A DNA stretch of 40,929 nt from contig JAPSLP010000041.1 in the NCBI GenBank assembly GCA_031180665.1, positions 1-40,929 of the forward strand, given 5' to 3'. A model generated the notes under the pieces. That model ran no database searches and was not told the origin of the DNA. It saw nothing but the letters and a program-made list of their open reading frames with translations. How positions within the stretch are numbered: the first letter of the stretch is position 1; each line of letters begins with the position of its first letter. Positions 1 through 8,631 of this stretch are shown here, one piece after another. A program made the translations under genes and the position numbers. The stretch comes from Cupriavidus sp. Lineage in GTDB: Bacteria; Pseudomonadota; Gammaproteobacteria; Burkholderiales; Burkholderiaceae.

Positions 1-2
1 AG

Positions 3-3000
3 CAGCGCAAGGGCAATATCTACAAGGGCGTGATCACCCGCATCGAGCCGTCGCTCGAAGCGTGTTTCGTCAATTACGGCGAAGAGCGCCACGGCTTCCT
101 GCCGTTCAAGGAAGTGGCCCGGGCCTACTTCAAGGAAGGCGTCGACGTGCGCAACGCGCGCATCCAGGACGCGCTGCACGAAGGCCAGGAACTGATCGTC
201 CAGGTCGAGAAGGAAGAGCGCGGCAACAAGGGCGCAGCGCTGACCACCTTCATCTCGCTGGCCGGCCGCTATCTGGTGCTGATGCCGAACAATCCGCGTG
301 GCGGCGGCGTGTCGCGCCGCATCGAGGGCGAGGACCGCCAGGAACTGCGCGAGACCATGGGCCAGCTGACCGTGCCCGATGGCATGAGCATCATCGCCCG
401 CACCGCCGGCATCGGCCGCTCGGCCGAGGAACTGCAGTGGGACCTGAACTACCTGCTGCAGCTGTGGAAGGCCATCGACGGCGCCGCGCTGGACAACAAG
501 GCGCCGCTGCTGATCTATCTCGAATCGAGCCTGGTGATCCGCGCGATCCGCGACTACTTCCAGCCGGATATCGGCGAGATCCTGATCGACACCGACGACA
601 TCTACGAGCAGGCCCGCGCCTTCATGAGCGTGGTGATGCCCGACAACATGAACCGCGTGAAGAAGTACCGGGACGATGTGCCCCTCTTCTCGCGTTTCCA
701 GATCGAACACCAGATCGAATCGGCGTATTCCCGCATGGTGATGCTGCCCTCGGGCGGCGCCATCGTGATCGACCACACCGAGGCGCTGGTCTCGGTCGAC
801 GTCAACTCGGCGCGCGCCACCAAGGGCGCCGATATCGAGGAAACCGCGCTGCGCACCAACCTCGAAGCGGCCGACGAGATCGCCCGGCAGTTGCGCCTGC
901 GCGATCTGGGCGGCCTGATCGTCATCGACTTCATCGACATGGAGTCGAACAAGGCGCAGAAGGACGTCGAGACGCGCCTGAAGGACGCGCTGCGCCATGA
1001 CCGCGCGCGCGTGCAGATGGGCAAGATCAGCCGCTTCGGCCTGATGGAGCTGTCGCGCCAGCGCCTGCGTCCGTCGCTGTCCGAGGGCTCGCATATCACC
1101 TGCCCGCGCTGCAACGGCACCGGCCATATCCGCGATACCGAATCGTCCGCCCTGCAGGTGCTGCGCATCATCCAGGAAGAGGCGATGAAGGAAAACACCG
1201 CCGCGATCCACTGCCAGGTCCCGGTCGAGGTCGCCGCCTTCCTGCTCAACGAGAAGCGCCAGGACATCAACCTGATCGAGCTGCGCTTCAAGGTCAACGT
1301 GCTGCTGATCCCGAACAAGCATCTGGAAACGCCGCACTACAAGCTCGAACGCCTGCGCCACGACGATCCGCGCCTGGAAGAGAGCACCGCCAGCTATCGC
1401 ATGGCCGAGGCCGCCGCCAAGGAACTGGAGGCCGACACCAGCTACAGCAGCCGCAAGAAGGAAGACGCCAAGCCGCGCCAGGAAGCGGCGGTCAAGGGCA
1501 TCACCCCCGAGCAGCCGGCGCCGGTCTCGGTGCCGCGCCCCGAGCGCGCCCCGCGCCAGGAAGCCCCGGCGGCCAAGCCGGCCGCTCCGGCCGCGGCGAC
1601 GCAGCCGATCGGCAGCGGCGGCTTCATCGCCTGGCTCAAGGGCCTGTTCGGCGCTCGCCCGGCGCCCGCGCCGGTGCAGCCGGCCAAGCCGGCCGCGGCG
1701 GAAACCCGCACCGGCGGCAATGGCGAAGGCGGCCGTCGCGAGCGCGGCCAGCGTGGCGAACGTGGCCAGCGTGGTGAACGCGGCGAGCGCGGCGACCGCG
1801 CCGAACGTGGTGAGCGCACCGAGCGTGGCGAGCGCCAGGCCGGCCGCAGCCAGCGTGCGGAACGCGGCGACCGCGCCGAGCGCGGCGAACGTACCGAACG
1901 CGGTGAACGTACCGAACGTGGCGATCGCGCCGAGCGTCAACCGCGCCAGCCGAGGCAGGCCGAGGCGCAGCCCGCGCAGGTCGAAGCCCGTCAGCCGGAT
2001 GCCGTGCAAGGCGAGCGTGGCGAGCGCACCGAGCGCAGCGAGAACCGCCGCGAGCGCAATCAGGAACGCCGCGAGCGCCAGCGCGACCGGCAACGTGAGC
2101 GCAGCGAGGCGCGTGCCGCCGATGCCGACCTGACCGACGTGGAAGCCGGCGTGCCGACCCAGCCGGTGCCGGTTGCCGCGCTGACCGACGAGGCCGGTGC
2201 CGTCCGCGCCGACCTGCCGGAAACCGCCGACACCGCGGAAAACGGCGAGGGCGAAGAGCGCCGCCGCCGCAATCGCCGTGGCCGCAACCGCTATCGCCGT
2301 GAGCGTGAGGAAGGCGCCACCACGGAAACGTCCGAGGCCGCCGAGGCCGAAGGCGCGCAGGAGCAGGCCGAGAACGCCATGCCCGCCATGTCCACCGTGG
2401 CCGCCATGCCGGCCACGGGCCAGGCTCTGGCGCAGGCCAGCGAGGCCGCCGACGTGACCCCGGTGCCGGTCGCCGCGGTTGCGGCTGCCGAAGCCGAAAC
2501 CGCGGGCGTCGCACCGACCGCCGCGATGCCGACCCAGGCCGTACCGGCCGAACCGGCCCCGGCTCCGGTGATCGCGGCCGAACTGGCGCCGGGCAGCTCG
2601 ACCGCGACCCAGGTGTCGCCGGCCGAAGCCGTCGCCCCGACCGCGCCGGCGCCGCAAGCGCCTGCCACGGCAGCCGCCGAAGCCGTGCCCGCACCGGCGG
2701 CCACCGCAGCGACGACCGACGTGACGACGGCCGACGTGACGACCGAGATCGCAACGCAAGCCACGCCGGCGCCCGCCGCCGAAGCCGCCGCCGAAGCCGC
2801 CGAACAACCGGCCGGGGAAGCGGTCGCCAAGCCGGCCTACGAGGCGGTCAGCGCACCGGCAGTGCCGCCACAGCCGCAAGCTGCTCCGGCCCCGGCCCCC
2901 GTTGCCGCAGCGGCGCCGCTGTCGGCCGACGCGCTCGAGCCGATGCTGAACGCCGCCGGCCTGCAATGGGTGCATACCGACAGCGCCAAGTACCGTGCCG

Positions 3001-3152
3001 CACAGGAAGCCGCTGCCCGCATCGTGCCGGCGCCGCGCGTGCCGCGCGAGCGCAAGCCGCTGCCGCCGCTGCCGCAGGGCCCGATGGTGCTGGTCGAGAC
3101 CGGCGGCCGTGAGGTCACCATGGACTCGCAGCAGTCCGCCGCGCAGCAGTAA
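3..3152 (+). CDS. rne: Ribonuclease E (5'-truncated by the window edge)
   Basis: Endoribonuclease of the degradosome type, acting in mRNA decay and rRNA/tRNA processing. The reading frame is already open at base 3, and the first visible residues (QRKGNIYKGVITRIEPS) match the start of the S1 domain, so a few dozen N-terminal residues lie outside the window. The DNase I-like catalytic part is complete: the two metal-binding aspartates fall at about 798 (VDVNSARATKG) and 927 (LIVIDFIDM), 43 residues apart as in E. coli D303/D346. The Zn-link CPRCNGTGH is at about 1101-1127. After about 1440 the protein becomes a long disordered tail: first Pro/Ala, then an Arg/Glu/Gly repeat tract (about 1736-1935, RGER/RAER/RTER units), then an Ala/Pro-rich stretch. 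A short conserved-looking end (PMLNAAGLQWVHTDSAKYRA, about 2940-2999) precedes the terminus. It is followed by a family A repeat and a terminator. The identity is certain; which tail segments bind partners is not known from sequence. Confidence 0.98.
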   Translation, partial: QRKGNIYKGVITRIEPSLEACFVNYGEERHGFLPFKEVARAYFKEGVDVRNARIQDALHEGQELIVQVEKEERGNKGAALTTFISLAGRYLVLMPNNPRGGGVSRRIEGEDRQELRETMGQLTVPDGMSIIARTAGIGRSAEELQWDLNYLLQLWKAIDGAALDNKAPLLIYLESSLVIRAIRDYFQPDIGEILIDTDDIYEQARAFMSVVMPDNMNRVKKYRDDVPLFSRFQIEHQIESAYSRMVMLPSGGAIVIDHTEALVSVDVNSARATKGADIEETALRTNLEAADEIARQLRLRDLGGLIVIDFIDMESNKAQKDVETRLKDALRHDRARVQMGKISRFGLMELSRQRLRPSLSEGSHITCPRCNGTGHIRDTESSALQVLRIIQEEAMKENTAAIHCQVPVEVAAFLLNEKRQDINLIELRFKVNVLLIPNKHLETPHYKLERLRHDDPRLEESTASYRMAEAAAKELEADTSYSSRKKEDAKPRQEAAVKGITPEQPAPVSVPRPERAPRQEAPAAKPAAPAAATQPIGSGGFIAWLKGLFGARPAPAPVQPAKPAAAETRTGGNGEGGRRERGQRGERGQRGERGERGDRAERGERTERGERQAGRSQRAERGDRAERGERTERGERTERGDRAERQPRQPRQAEAQPAQVEARQPDAVQGERGERTERSENRRERNQERRERQRDRQRERSEARAADADLTDVEAGVPTQPVPVAALTDEAGAVRADLPETADTAENGEGEERRRRNRRGRNRYRREREEGATTETSEAAEAEGAQEQAENAMPAMSTVAAMPATGQALAQASEAADVTPVPVAAVAAAEAETAGVAPTAAMPTQAVPAEPAPAPVIAAELAPGSSTATQVSPAEAVAPTAPAPQAPATAAAEAVPAPAATAATTDVTTADVTTEIATQATPAPAAEAAAEAAEQPAGEAVAKPAYEAVSAPAVPPQPQAAPAPAPVAAAAPLSADALEPMLNAAGLQWVHTDSAKYRAAQEAAARIVPAPRVPRERKPLPPLPQGPMVLVETGGREVTMDSQQSAAQQ
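1736..1935 (+). repeat. In-frame Arg-Gly-Glu-Arg repeat tract in rne
   Basis: Imperfect short in-frame repeats encode RGER, RGQR, RGDR, RAER and RTER in series. This gives a highly charged low-complexity segment in the RNase E tail. RNA-binding arginine-rich segments are known in this position in other RNase E proteins; that role here is inferred. Confidence 0.8.
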
Positions 3153-3168
3153 GCGCCGCGATCGTCTC

Positions 3169-3239
3169 GTCGTCCCCGCGAAAGCGGGGACCGAGGGGCG
3201 TTCGACGACGCTCGATTCCCGCCTGTGCGGGAACGACGC
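3169..3239 (+). repeat. Family A palindromic repeat, copy 1
   Basis: Two short hairpins in tandem: GTCCCCGC-GAAA-GCGGGGAC (3172-3191), then a GATTCCCGC / GCGGGAAC-type arm pair (about 3213-3235). It lies directly after the rne stop and before its terminator. The same arrangement recurs at 7097, 15127 and 18606. It resembles REP-like repeats that are widespread in proteobacteria. Confidence 0.8.
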
Positions 3240-3244
3240 GATCC

Positions 3245-3272
3245 AAGGGGACGGCAGTGCCGTCCCCTTTTT
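3245..3272 (+). terminator. Intrinsic terminator of rne
   Basis: Perfect 10-bp stem GGGGACGGCA / TGCCGTCCCC (3247-3267) followed by five T. It is separated from the rne stop by the family A repeat. Confidence 0.9.
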
Positions 3273-3373
3273 CATGGCCCGCGCGCATCCGGGGGCGTCC
3301 CGGCGATCCCCCAACGCAAGCTCGGCTAGAATGGCGACAGAACGGCGCCGGGCTGGCGGCGACCTATCACGAC

Positions 3374-4498
3374 ATGACCGAATCCGTCATCCCCATCTTC
3401 GATCTGCGCGAGCATCGATATCACTCGATGAAGCCCGCGATCCCTGCGCAGTTGGAAACGCCGACCGGGCTGCTGGCCGACCGCCGCGGACGGCCGCTGC
3501 ATGACCTGCGCATCTCGGTGACAGACCGCTGCAATTTCCGCTGCGTCTACTGCATGCCGAAGGAAGTGTTCGACAAGGACTACACCTTCCTGCCGCATTC
3601 GGAGCTGCTCAGCTTCGAGGAGATCGAGCGCGTCGCGCGGCTGTTCGTCGCCCACGGCGTCGAGAAGATCCGGCTGACCGGCGGTGAGCCGCTGCTGCGC
3701 AAGAACATCGAGAAGCTGGTCGAGATGCTGGCGCGCATCGAGACGCCCGCCGGCAAGCCGCTGGACCTGACGCTGACCACCAATGCCTCGCTGCTGGCCC
3801 GCAAGGCGCGCGCGCTGCGCGATGCGGGGCTGACGCGGGTCTCGGTCAGCCTCGATGCGATCGACGACGCCACCTTCCGCCGCATGAACGACGTCGACTT
3901 CGCCGTGGCCGACGTGCTCAAGGGCATCGAGACCGCGCAGGCGGTCGGGCTGGCCCCGCTCAAGGTCAATATGGTGGTCAAGCGCGGCACCAACGACGCC
4001 GAGATCGTGCCGATGGCGCGCCATTTCCGCGGCAGCGGCATCATCGTCCGCTATATCGAATTCATGGACGTCGGCGCCAGCAACCACTGGCGCATGGACG
4101 AGGTGCTGCCTTCGGACGAAGTGGTGGCGCGTATCGACGCCGAATTTCCGCTCGAGGCGATCGCGGCGAACTACAGCGGCGAGACCGCGCAGCGCTGGCG
4201 CTACCGCGACGGCGCCGGCGAGATCGGCGTGATCTCCAGCGTCACGCACGCCTTCTGCGGCGATTGCAGCCGCATCCGGCTGTCGACCGAGGGCCGGCTC
4301 TATCTGTGCCTGTTCGCCACCGAGGGCTACGATCTGCGCGCGCTGCTGCGCGGTCAGCACAGCGACCTGGAGATCGCCAACGCAATCGCCGGCGTCTGGC
4401 GCGAGCGCACCGACAACTACTCGGAGCAGCGTGGCGACGCGCAGGTTCGCGCGGCCCGCGCGGCGCACAAGATCGAGATGTCGTATATCGGCGGCTAG
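3374..4498 (+). CDS. moaA: GTP 3',8-cyclase MoaA (molybdenum cofactor synthesis, step 1)
   Basis: Radical SAM enzyme that, with MoaC, turns GTP into cyclic pyranopterin monophosphate. 374 residues from the ATG at 3374 (MTESVIPIFDLREHR). The open frame continues upstream to 3257, but that extension is Arg/Pro-rich and runs into the rne terminator region. The N-terminal [4Fe-4S] motif CNFRCVYCMP (C-x3-C-x2-C) and the GGEPLLR segment are present. The second cluster cysteines are in CGDCSRIRLSTEGRLYLCLF. The protein ends in GG, the conserved C-terminal di-glycine that takes part in catalysis. It heads a moaA-mobA-moeA set on one strand. I saw no Moco riboswitch in the 100 bases upstream. Confidence 0.97.
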   Translation: MTESVIPIFDLREHRYHSMKPAIPAQLETPTGLLADRRGRPLHDLRISVTDRCNFRCVYCMPKEVFDKDYTFLPHSELLSFEEIERVARLFVAHGVEKIRLTGGEPLLRKNIEKLVEMLARIETPAGKPLDLTLTTNASLLARKARALRDAGLTRVSVSLDAIDDATFRRMNDVDFAVADVLKGIETAQAVGLAPLKVNMVVKRGTNDAEIVPMARHFRGSGIIVRYIEFMDVGASNHWRMDEVLPSDEVVARIDAEFPLEAIAANYSGETAQRWRYRDGAGEIGVISSVTHAFCGDCSRIRLSTEGRLYLCLFATEGYDLRALLRGQHSDLEIANAIAGVWRERTDNYSEQRGDAQVRAARAAHKIEMSYIGG

Positions 4499-4554
4499 GC
4501 GCGTGCCTGGCCCCCGATTCCATTCAACGCTTCACGGCTTTCCCTACACCCGCG

Positions 4555-5154
4555 ATGATCGAACGCGAAGACATTACCGGCCTGATCCTGGCCGGCGGAC
4601 GCGGCAGCCGCATGGGCGGCACCGACAAGGGCTTGCAGTCGCTGCGCGGCGTCCCGATGGCGATGCACACGATGATGCGGCTGTCGCCTCAGACCGGTGC
4701 GCTGCTGATCAACGCCAACCGCAATCTGGCCGCCTACGAATCCTTCGGCGTGCCGGTGGTCACCGACTCGGTGCCCGACTTCGCCGGCCCGCTGGCTGGC
4801 ATGCTGGCCGGGCTGGAACAGTGCCAGACCCGCTGGATGATCACCGCCCCGTGCGATTCGCCGTTCCTGCCGACCGATCTGGTCGCGCGCCTGGCGCAGG
4901 CGATCGCGCGCGAAGGCGCCGAGATGGCGATGCCGGTCACCGTTGACGAACAGGGCCGCCGCCAGACTCAGCCGGTGTTCCTGCTGATGCCGCATACCGC
5001 GCTGGACAGCCTGGTCGTCTTCCTGAACGGGGGCGGCCGCAAGATCGAGGCCTGGGCCTCGCAGCACCGGCTGGCCGAAGTGCCGTTCGACGACGCGGCG
5101 CCCTTTGCCAACATCAACACGCTGGACGAACTGCGCATCTTCGAGGGGCGCTGA
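4555..5154 (+). CDS. mobA: Molybdenum cofactor guanylyltransferase MobA
   Basis: Transfers GMP from GTP to molybdopterin, giving the MGD form of the cofactor used by DMSO-reductase-family enzymes. 199 residues from the ATG at 4555, usual for the family. The nucleotide-binding signature LAGGRGSRMGGTDKGL is at residues 10-25. DFAGPLAGMLAGL and PCDSPFLPTDL are the expected GTP/metal-site segments. It begins 56 bases after moaA and lacks a strong Shine-Dalgarno, suggesting it is read from the moaA transcript. Confidence 0.96.
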   Translation: MIEREDITGLILAGGRGSRMGGTDKGLQSLRGVPMAMHTMMRLSPQTGALLINANRNLAAYESFGVPVVTDSVPDFAGPLAGMLAGLEQCQTRWMITAPCDSPFLPTDLVARLAQAIAREGAEMAMPVTVDEQGRRQTQPVFLLMPHTALDSLVVFLNGGGRKIEAWASQHRLAEVPFDDAAPFANINTLDELRIFEGR

Positions 5155-5187
5155 CGGGACCGTGGCGCAGTCGCGTCAATCGCATCG

Positions 5188-5238
5188 TTGCGCCACAATT
5201 CCATTGCGCCAATCCCATTGCGCCAACTGCCGCTGCGC
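5188..5238 (+). repeat. Short imperfect tandem repeat between mobA and moeA
   Basis: The core TTGCGCC recurs at 5188, 5204 and 5218, with a CTGCGCC at 5232, giving a 14-16 base spacing. The flanking bases (CAAT, CCCA) are partly shared. No function is evident. Confidence 0.5.
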
Positions 5239-5313
5239 CGCCCTGCTTTCCGAGCGGCGCACCGCCCCGATCCCAATCCACCCGAACCCGAACACCAACG
5301 CGAATCCCTAGCC

Positions 5314-6606
5314 ATGCCGTCCCTGCAATCCGTGATCTCCTGCCTGTCCGACTACGATCCGAGCGCACTGCCGGTCGAGCAGGCCAATCGGATCATCGCC
5401 GAGGTGATCGAGCCGGTCAGCGGCATCGAACAGGTCGCGATCCGCGCGGCGCTGGACCGCGTGCTGGCCGAGGATGTCGTCTCGCCGATCGACGTGCCGG
5501 CGCACGATAACTCCGCGATGGATGGCTATGCCTTCGCCAGCGCCGCGCTGCAGGCCGCGGACGGCGGCGCGGTGACGCTGCGCGTCATCGGCACCGCGCT
5601 GGCGGGCGACGCGCACGGGCTGACCCCGGCAACCGGCGAGGCGGTACGCATCATGACCGGCGCCGTGATGCCGGCCGGCTGCGATACGGTGATCCCGCAG
5701 GAATTCACGCAGGCCGTACCGGAGGCTGAGGACACGGTACGCTTTGCCGCCGACGCTGTCCGTGCCGGCGACAACCGCCGACTGCGCGGCGAAGACCTGG
5801 CCCTCGGCAAACCCGCCCTGAAGCGGGGCCGCGTGCTGCAGCCGGCCGACCTGGGCTTGCTGGCCTCGCTCGGCATCGCGGAGGTCAAGGTACGGCGGCG
5901 CCTGCGCGTGGCCTTCTTCTCGACCGGGGACGAGCTGCGTTCGATCGGCGAGCCCCTCGACGCCGGCTGCGTCTACGACTCGAACCGCTACACGCTGCAC
6001 GGCATGCTGCGCCGCCTGCATGTCGAACTGATCGACATGGGCGTGGTGCGCGACGATCCGGCCGCGCTCGAGGCCGCGCTGCGCAGCGCCTGCGAGAACG
6101 CGGATGCGGTGATTACCTCCGGCGGCGTATCGGTCGGCGAGGCCGACTACACCAAGCAGATCATGGCCGAGCTCGGCGACGTGACCTTCTGGAAGATCGC
6201 GATGCGTCCCGGCCGGCCGATGGCCTTCGGCCGCATCGCCTCGAACGGGCATCAGGCGCTGCTGTTCGGCCTGCCCGGCAATCCGGTCGCGGTGATGGTG
6301 ACCTTCTATCATTTCGTCCGCGCGGCGCTGCACCGGATGATGGGCGCCGACATCGCGCCGCCGCCGCTGATGCGTGTGCGCAGCGCCCAGGCCATTCGCA
6401 AGAAGCCCGGCCGCACCGAATACCAGCGCGGCGTCCTCGCGCGCGGCGCCGACGGCCAGTGGGAGGTGCGCGTCACCGGCCAGCAGGGGTCCGGCGTGCT
6501 GCGCTCGATGAGCGAGGCCGACTGCTTCATCGTGCTGGGACACGAGCAAGGCGGCGTCGCGGCCGGCGACCCGGTCGAGGTGATGCTGTTCGAGGGCCTG
6601 CTGTAA
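5314..6606 (+). CDS. moeA: Molybdopterin molybdenumtransferase MoeA
   Basis: Inserts molybdate into adenylated molybdopterin. 430 residues from the ATG at 5314; the frame is open upstream, but that part is the repeat-rich spacer. Signatures visible: DNSAMDGYAF near residue 70, TGAVMPAGCDTVIPQE, FFSTGDEL, SGGVSVGEADYTK and GLPGNPVAVMVTF, the set that forms the MoeA/gephyrin active site. With moaA and mobA it supplies three steps of Mo-bis-MGD synthesis. No moaC, moaD or moaE is in the window, so those lie elsewhere. Confidence 0.97.
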   Translation: MPSLQSVISCLSDYDPSALPVEQANRIIAEVIEPVSGIEQVAIRAALDRVLAEDVVSPIDVPAHDNSAMDGYAFASAALQAADGGAVTLRVIGTALAGDAHGLTPATGEAVRIMTGAVMPAGCDTVIPQEFTQAVPEAEDTVRFAADAVRAGDNRRLRGEDLALGKPALKRGRVLQPADLGLLASLGIAEVKVRRRLRVAFFSTGDELRSIGEPLDAGCVYDSNRYTLHGMLRRLHVELIDMGVVRDDPAALEAALRSACENADAVITSGGVSVGEADYTKQIMAELGDVTFWKIAMRPGRPMAFGRIASNGHQALLFGLPGNPVAVMVTFYHFVRAALHRMMGADIAPPPLMRVRSAQAIRKKPGRTEYQRGVLARGADGQWEVRVTGQQGSGVLRSMSEADCFIVLGHEQGGVAAGDPVEVMLFEGLL

Positions 6607-6611
6607 CGGCC

Positions 6612-6632
6612 GGGCGCCCTGAGCGGGCGCCC
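6612..6632 (+). terminator. Hairpin after moeA without T-tract
   Basis: GGGCGCCC is repeated at 6612-6619 and 6625-6632. Because the 8-mer is self-complementary, the two copies form a stem with a 5-base loop. It lies 6 bases past the moeA stop but has no run of T, so it is at best a weak or factor-dependent terminator. Confidence 0.35.
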
Positions 6633-6807
6633 CACCGCTTGCCCACCCGCAGGTCGACGGAATCGCCCTCCGCCACTGTCGTTTTTTTGCTTACCGGAAG
6701 CCGTGCCGGCGGCCGCATTTGGCCGCCGCGGCGGGGCGAGGCTATGCGCCACGCCACCCATTCGCTACACTTGCCGCACCCCAACTCTTCCCCACTGCCA
6801 CGCTGTC

Positions 6808-7086
6808 ATGAATCAGGAGATCGCTTACCTCCACCCCGTCAAGACCGCACGCGCGCTCGTTCTGGTCTATCTGTGCTTCTCGGTGCCGATCGTGTCGATG
6901 GGGTTGTTCGTGGCCTTTGTCCGCTATGGCGATCTGCCCGGCATCACGGTATTCACGGCGCTGATCCTGAACGCGCTGGTCGGTTTCGGCCTGCTGTGGC
7001 TGGCCTGCAAGGCCTACAACTGGGTGGCGGCGCGGTTCGGCGGCATCGAGGTGACGATCCGTAATCTGCCGCACGAGGGGCAATAA
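6808..7086 (+). CDS. Small two-helix membrane protein of unknown function
   Basis: 92 residues starting at the ATG at 6808 (MNQEIAYLHPVKTARALVLV). Two hydrophobic segments, about residues 15-38 and 45-68, are joined by a short loop (VRYGDLPG), and a short tail (GIEVTIRNLPHEGQ) follows. I do not recognise the family. The start is preferred over upstream in-frame codons because the preceding residues are Arg/Pro-rich and cover a GC-rich hairpin region. It is followed by a family A repeat and a good terminator, which supports its being a real transcribed gene. Confidence 0.75.
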   Translation: MNQEIAYLHPVKTARALVLVYLCFSVPIVSMGLFVAFVRYGDLPGITVFTALILNALVGFGLLWLACKAYNWVAARFGGIEVTIRNLPHEGQ

Positions 7087-7096
7087 GGGCCAATCG

Positions 7097-7163
7097 GTCG
7101 TCCCCGCGCATGCAGGGACCACCGGCTGCCAAAGACGCTGGATTCCCGCTTTCGCGGCAACGA
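7097..7163 (+). repeat. Family A palindromic repeat, copy 2
   Basis: Starts GTCGTCCCCGCG, with a diverged return arm (CAGGGACC), and continues to a GCTGGATTCCCGC / GCGGCAACG pair. It sits between the stop of the 92-residue membrane protein gene and its terminator, as at the other three copies. Confidence 0.75.
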
Positions 7164-7181
7164 AGCGCCTGCCGCAGGAAC

Positions 7182-7208
7182 AAGCGCATCCGATGGATGC
7201 GCTTTTTT
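7182..7208 (+). terminator. Intrinsic terminator of the small membrane protein gene
   Basis: AAGCGCATCC / GGATGCGCTT stem with a GAT loop (7182-7204), continuing into a T run to 7208. The T-tract overlaps the stop codon of the converging rmuC. Confidence 0.88.
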
Positions 7209-8571
7209 ATTGCGGCGCCTGCCCGTCGTCCTCGTCCGGCAAGCCCAGCAGTTGCTCGGCCGCCTCGGACGGCAGCGCCTCGACCTTGCGCAGCTTGCGC
7301 GCCATCTGGCGGCTGCGCACCTCGGCCTGCTCGATATTGCGGGCGGCGCGCTCGAGCGTGTCGCGCGTGCGCGCCAGCACGTCGCCGAACTTGCCGAATT
7401 CGGTCTTGACCGCGCCGAGCACCTCCCACACCTCGCTCGAGCGCTTTTCCAGCGCCAGCGTCCGAAAGCCCATCTGCAGGCTGTTCAGCACCGCGGTCAG
7501 CGTGGTCGGGCCGGCCACCGTGACGCGGTGATTGCGCTGCAGCAGGTCGGTCAACCCAGGCCGGCGCAACACCTCGGCATACAGGCCCTCGGTCGGCAGG
7601 AACAGGATGGCGAAGTCGGTGGTCGCCGGCGGCGACAGGTATTTCTCCGCGATGGTCTGGGCCTCGCGCTTGATGGCAACTTCGAGCTCGCGCCCGGCGG
7701 CGGCCACGCCGTCGACATCGCCGCGTTCCTGCGCGTCGGTCAGCCGCTCGTACTGCTCCTTGGGGAACTTGGCGTCGATCGGCAGCCAGACCGTGCCGTT
7801 GCCTGCGCCGCTCCCTCCGCCGTTGCCGACGCCCACTTCCTTGCCGGGCAAGCGGATCGCGAATTCGACGCGCGCGCCGGAATTCGGCACGGTCTCGACG
7901 TTGCGCGCGTACTGCTCCGGCGTCAGGATCTGCTGCAGCAGCATCTCGAGCTGGACCTCGCCCCAGGTGCCGCGGGTCTTCACATTGGTCAGCACGCGCT
8001 TGAGGTCGCCGACGCCCTGCGCCAGCATCTGCATCTCGCCCAGGCCGCGATGCACCTGCTCGAGCCGGTCCGACACCATGCGGAACGATTCGCCCAGCCG
8101 CTGCTCCAGCGTCGCGTGCAGCTTCTCGTCGACGGTGCGGCGCATCTCGTCGAGCTTGGCAGCGTTGTTGGCCTCGATGTCCTTGAGCTTCTGCTCCAGC
8201 GTGGCACGCACCTCGCCCAGGCGCCGCTCGTTCGATTCGGTCAGCTTGGCAAGCTGCTGCGCGAACATGTCGATCTGGTTGTTCTGCAGCGTGGCGATAT
8301 GCGTCATCTGCGCCGACAGCGTCTGCTGGAAGCGCATCATCTGCTCGCTGGTCTCGTCGCGCCCCAGGCGCGCGGCCTCGGCGACCTCGCCACGCAGGCT
8401 GCGTTCGAGCCGTTCGCTGTCGCGCTCGCCGCGCTCGCGCCAGTCGGCCAGGCGTTGCAGCAGTTCGGCGGTGCCGCCGTCGCGCCCGCGCGTCAGCACG
8501 ACGACGAGCGTCACCAGGGTCAGCAGCAGAATCGCCGCCAGGGCGATCAGGATCAGCAGGGAGGAGGACAT
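7207..8571 (-). CDS. rmuC: RmuC family DNA recombination protein
   Basis: RmuC proteins limit certain DNA rearrangements and are nuclease-fold proteins anchored at the membrane; the biochemical role is not well settled. 454 residues from the ATG at 8571: an N-terminal membrane helix (about residues 3-26, LLILIALAAILLLTLVTLVVVL), a long coiled coil rich in Glu/Arg/Gln (about 35-185), then the RmuC core with TRGTWGEVQLEMLLQQ and WLPIDAKFPKEQYERL. An upstream in-frame start at 8619 would push the helix inward, so 8571 is preferred. It lies 60 bases after the dehydrogenase gene on the same strand and ends in the terminator of the converging gene. Confidence 0.93.
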   Translation of the reverse strand: MSSSLLILIALAAILLLTLVTLVVVLTRGRDGGTAELLQRLADWRERGERDSERLERSLRGEVAEAARLGRDETSEQMMRFQQTLSAQMTHIATLQNNQIDMFAQQLAKLTESNERRLGEVRATLEQKLKDIEANNAAKLDEMRRTVDEKLHATLEQRLGESFRMVSDRLEQVHRGLGEMQMLAQGVGDLKRVLTNVKTRGTWGEVQLEMLLQQILTPEQYARNVETVPNSGARVEFAIRLPGKEVGVGNGGGSGAGNGTVWLPIDAKFPKEQYERLTDAQERGDVDGVAAAGRELEVAIKREAQTIAEKYLSPPATTDFAILFLPTEGLYAEVLRRPGLTDLLQRNHRVTVAGPTTLTAVLNSLQMGFRTLALEKRSSEVWEVLGAVKTEFGKFGDVLARTRDTLERAARNIEQAEVRSRQMARKLRKVEALPSEAAEQLLGLPDEDDGQAPQ

Positions 8572-8631
8572 CGGAGATGGGGTCGTGAAGCCAGGCGCCG
8601 CCGCGGCAAAGACTGCCACGGCGGCGGCACG

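Noticed and set aside
602..2830. Several long open frames on both strands over rne
   Set aside because: They are shadows of a GC-rich, low-complexity gene; the translations are Arg/Ala/Pro-rich with no family character.
3273..3373. Molybdenum cofactor riboswitch before moaA
   Set aside because: Only about 100 bases are available and I could not trace the conserved helices.
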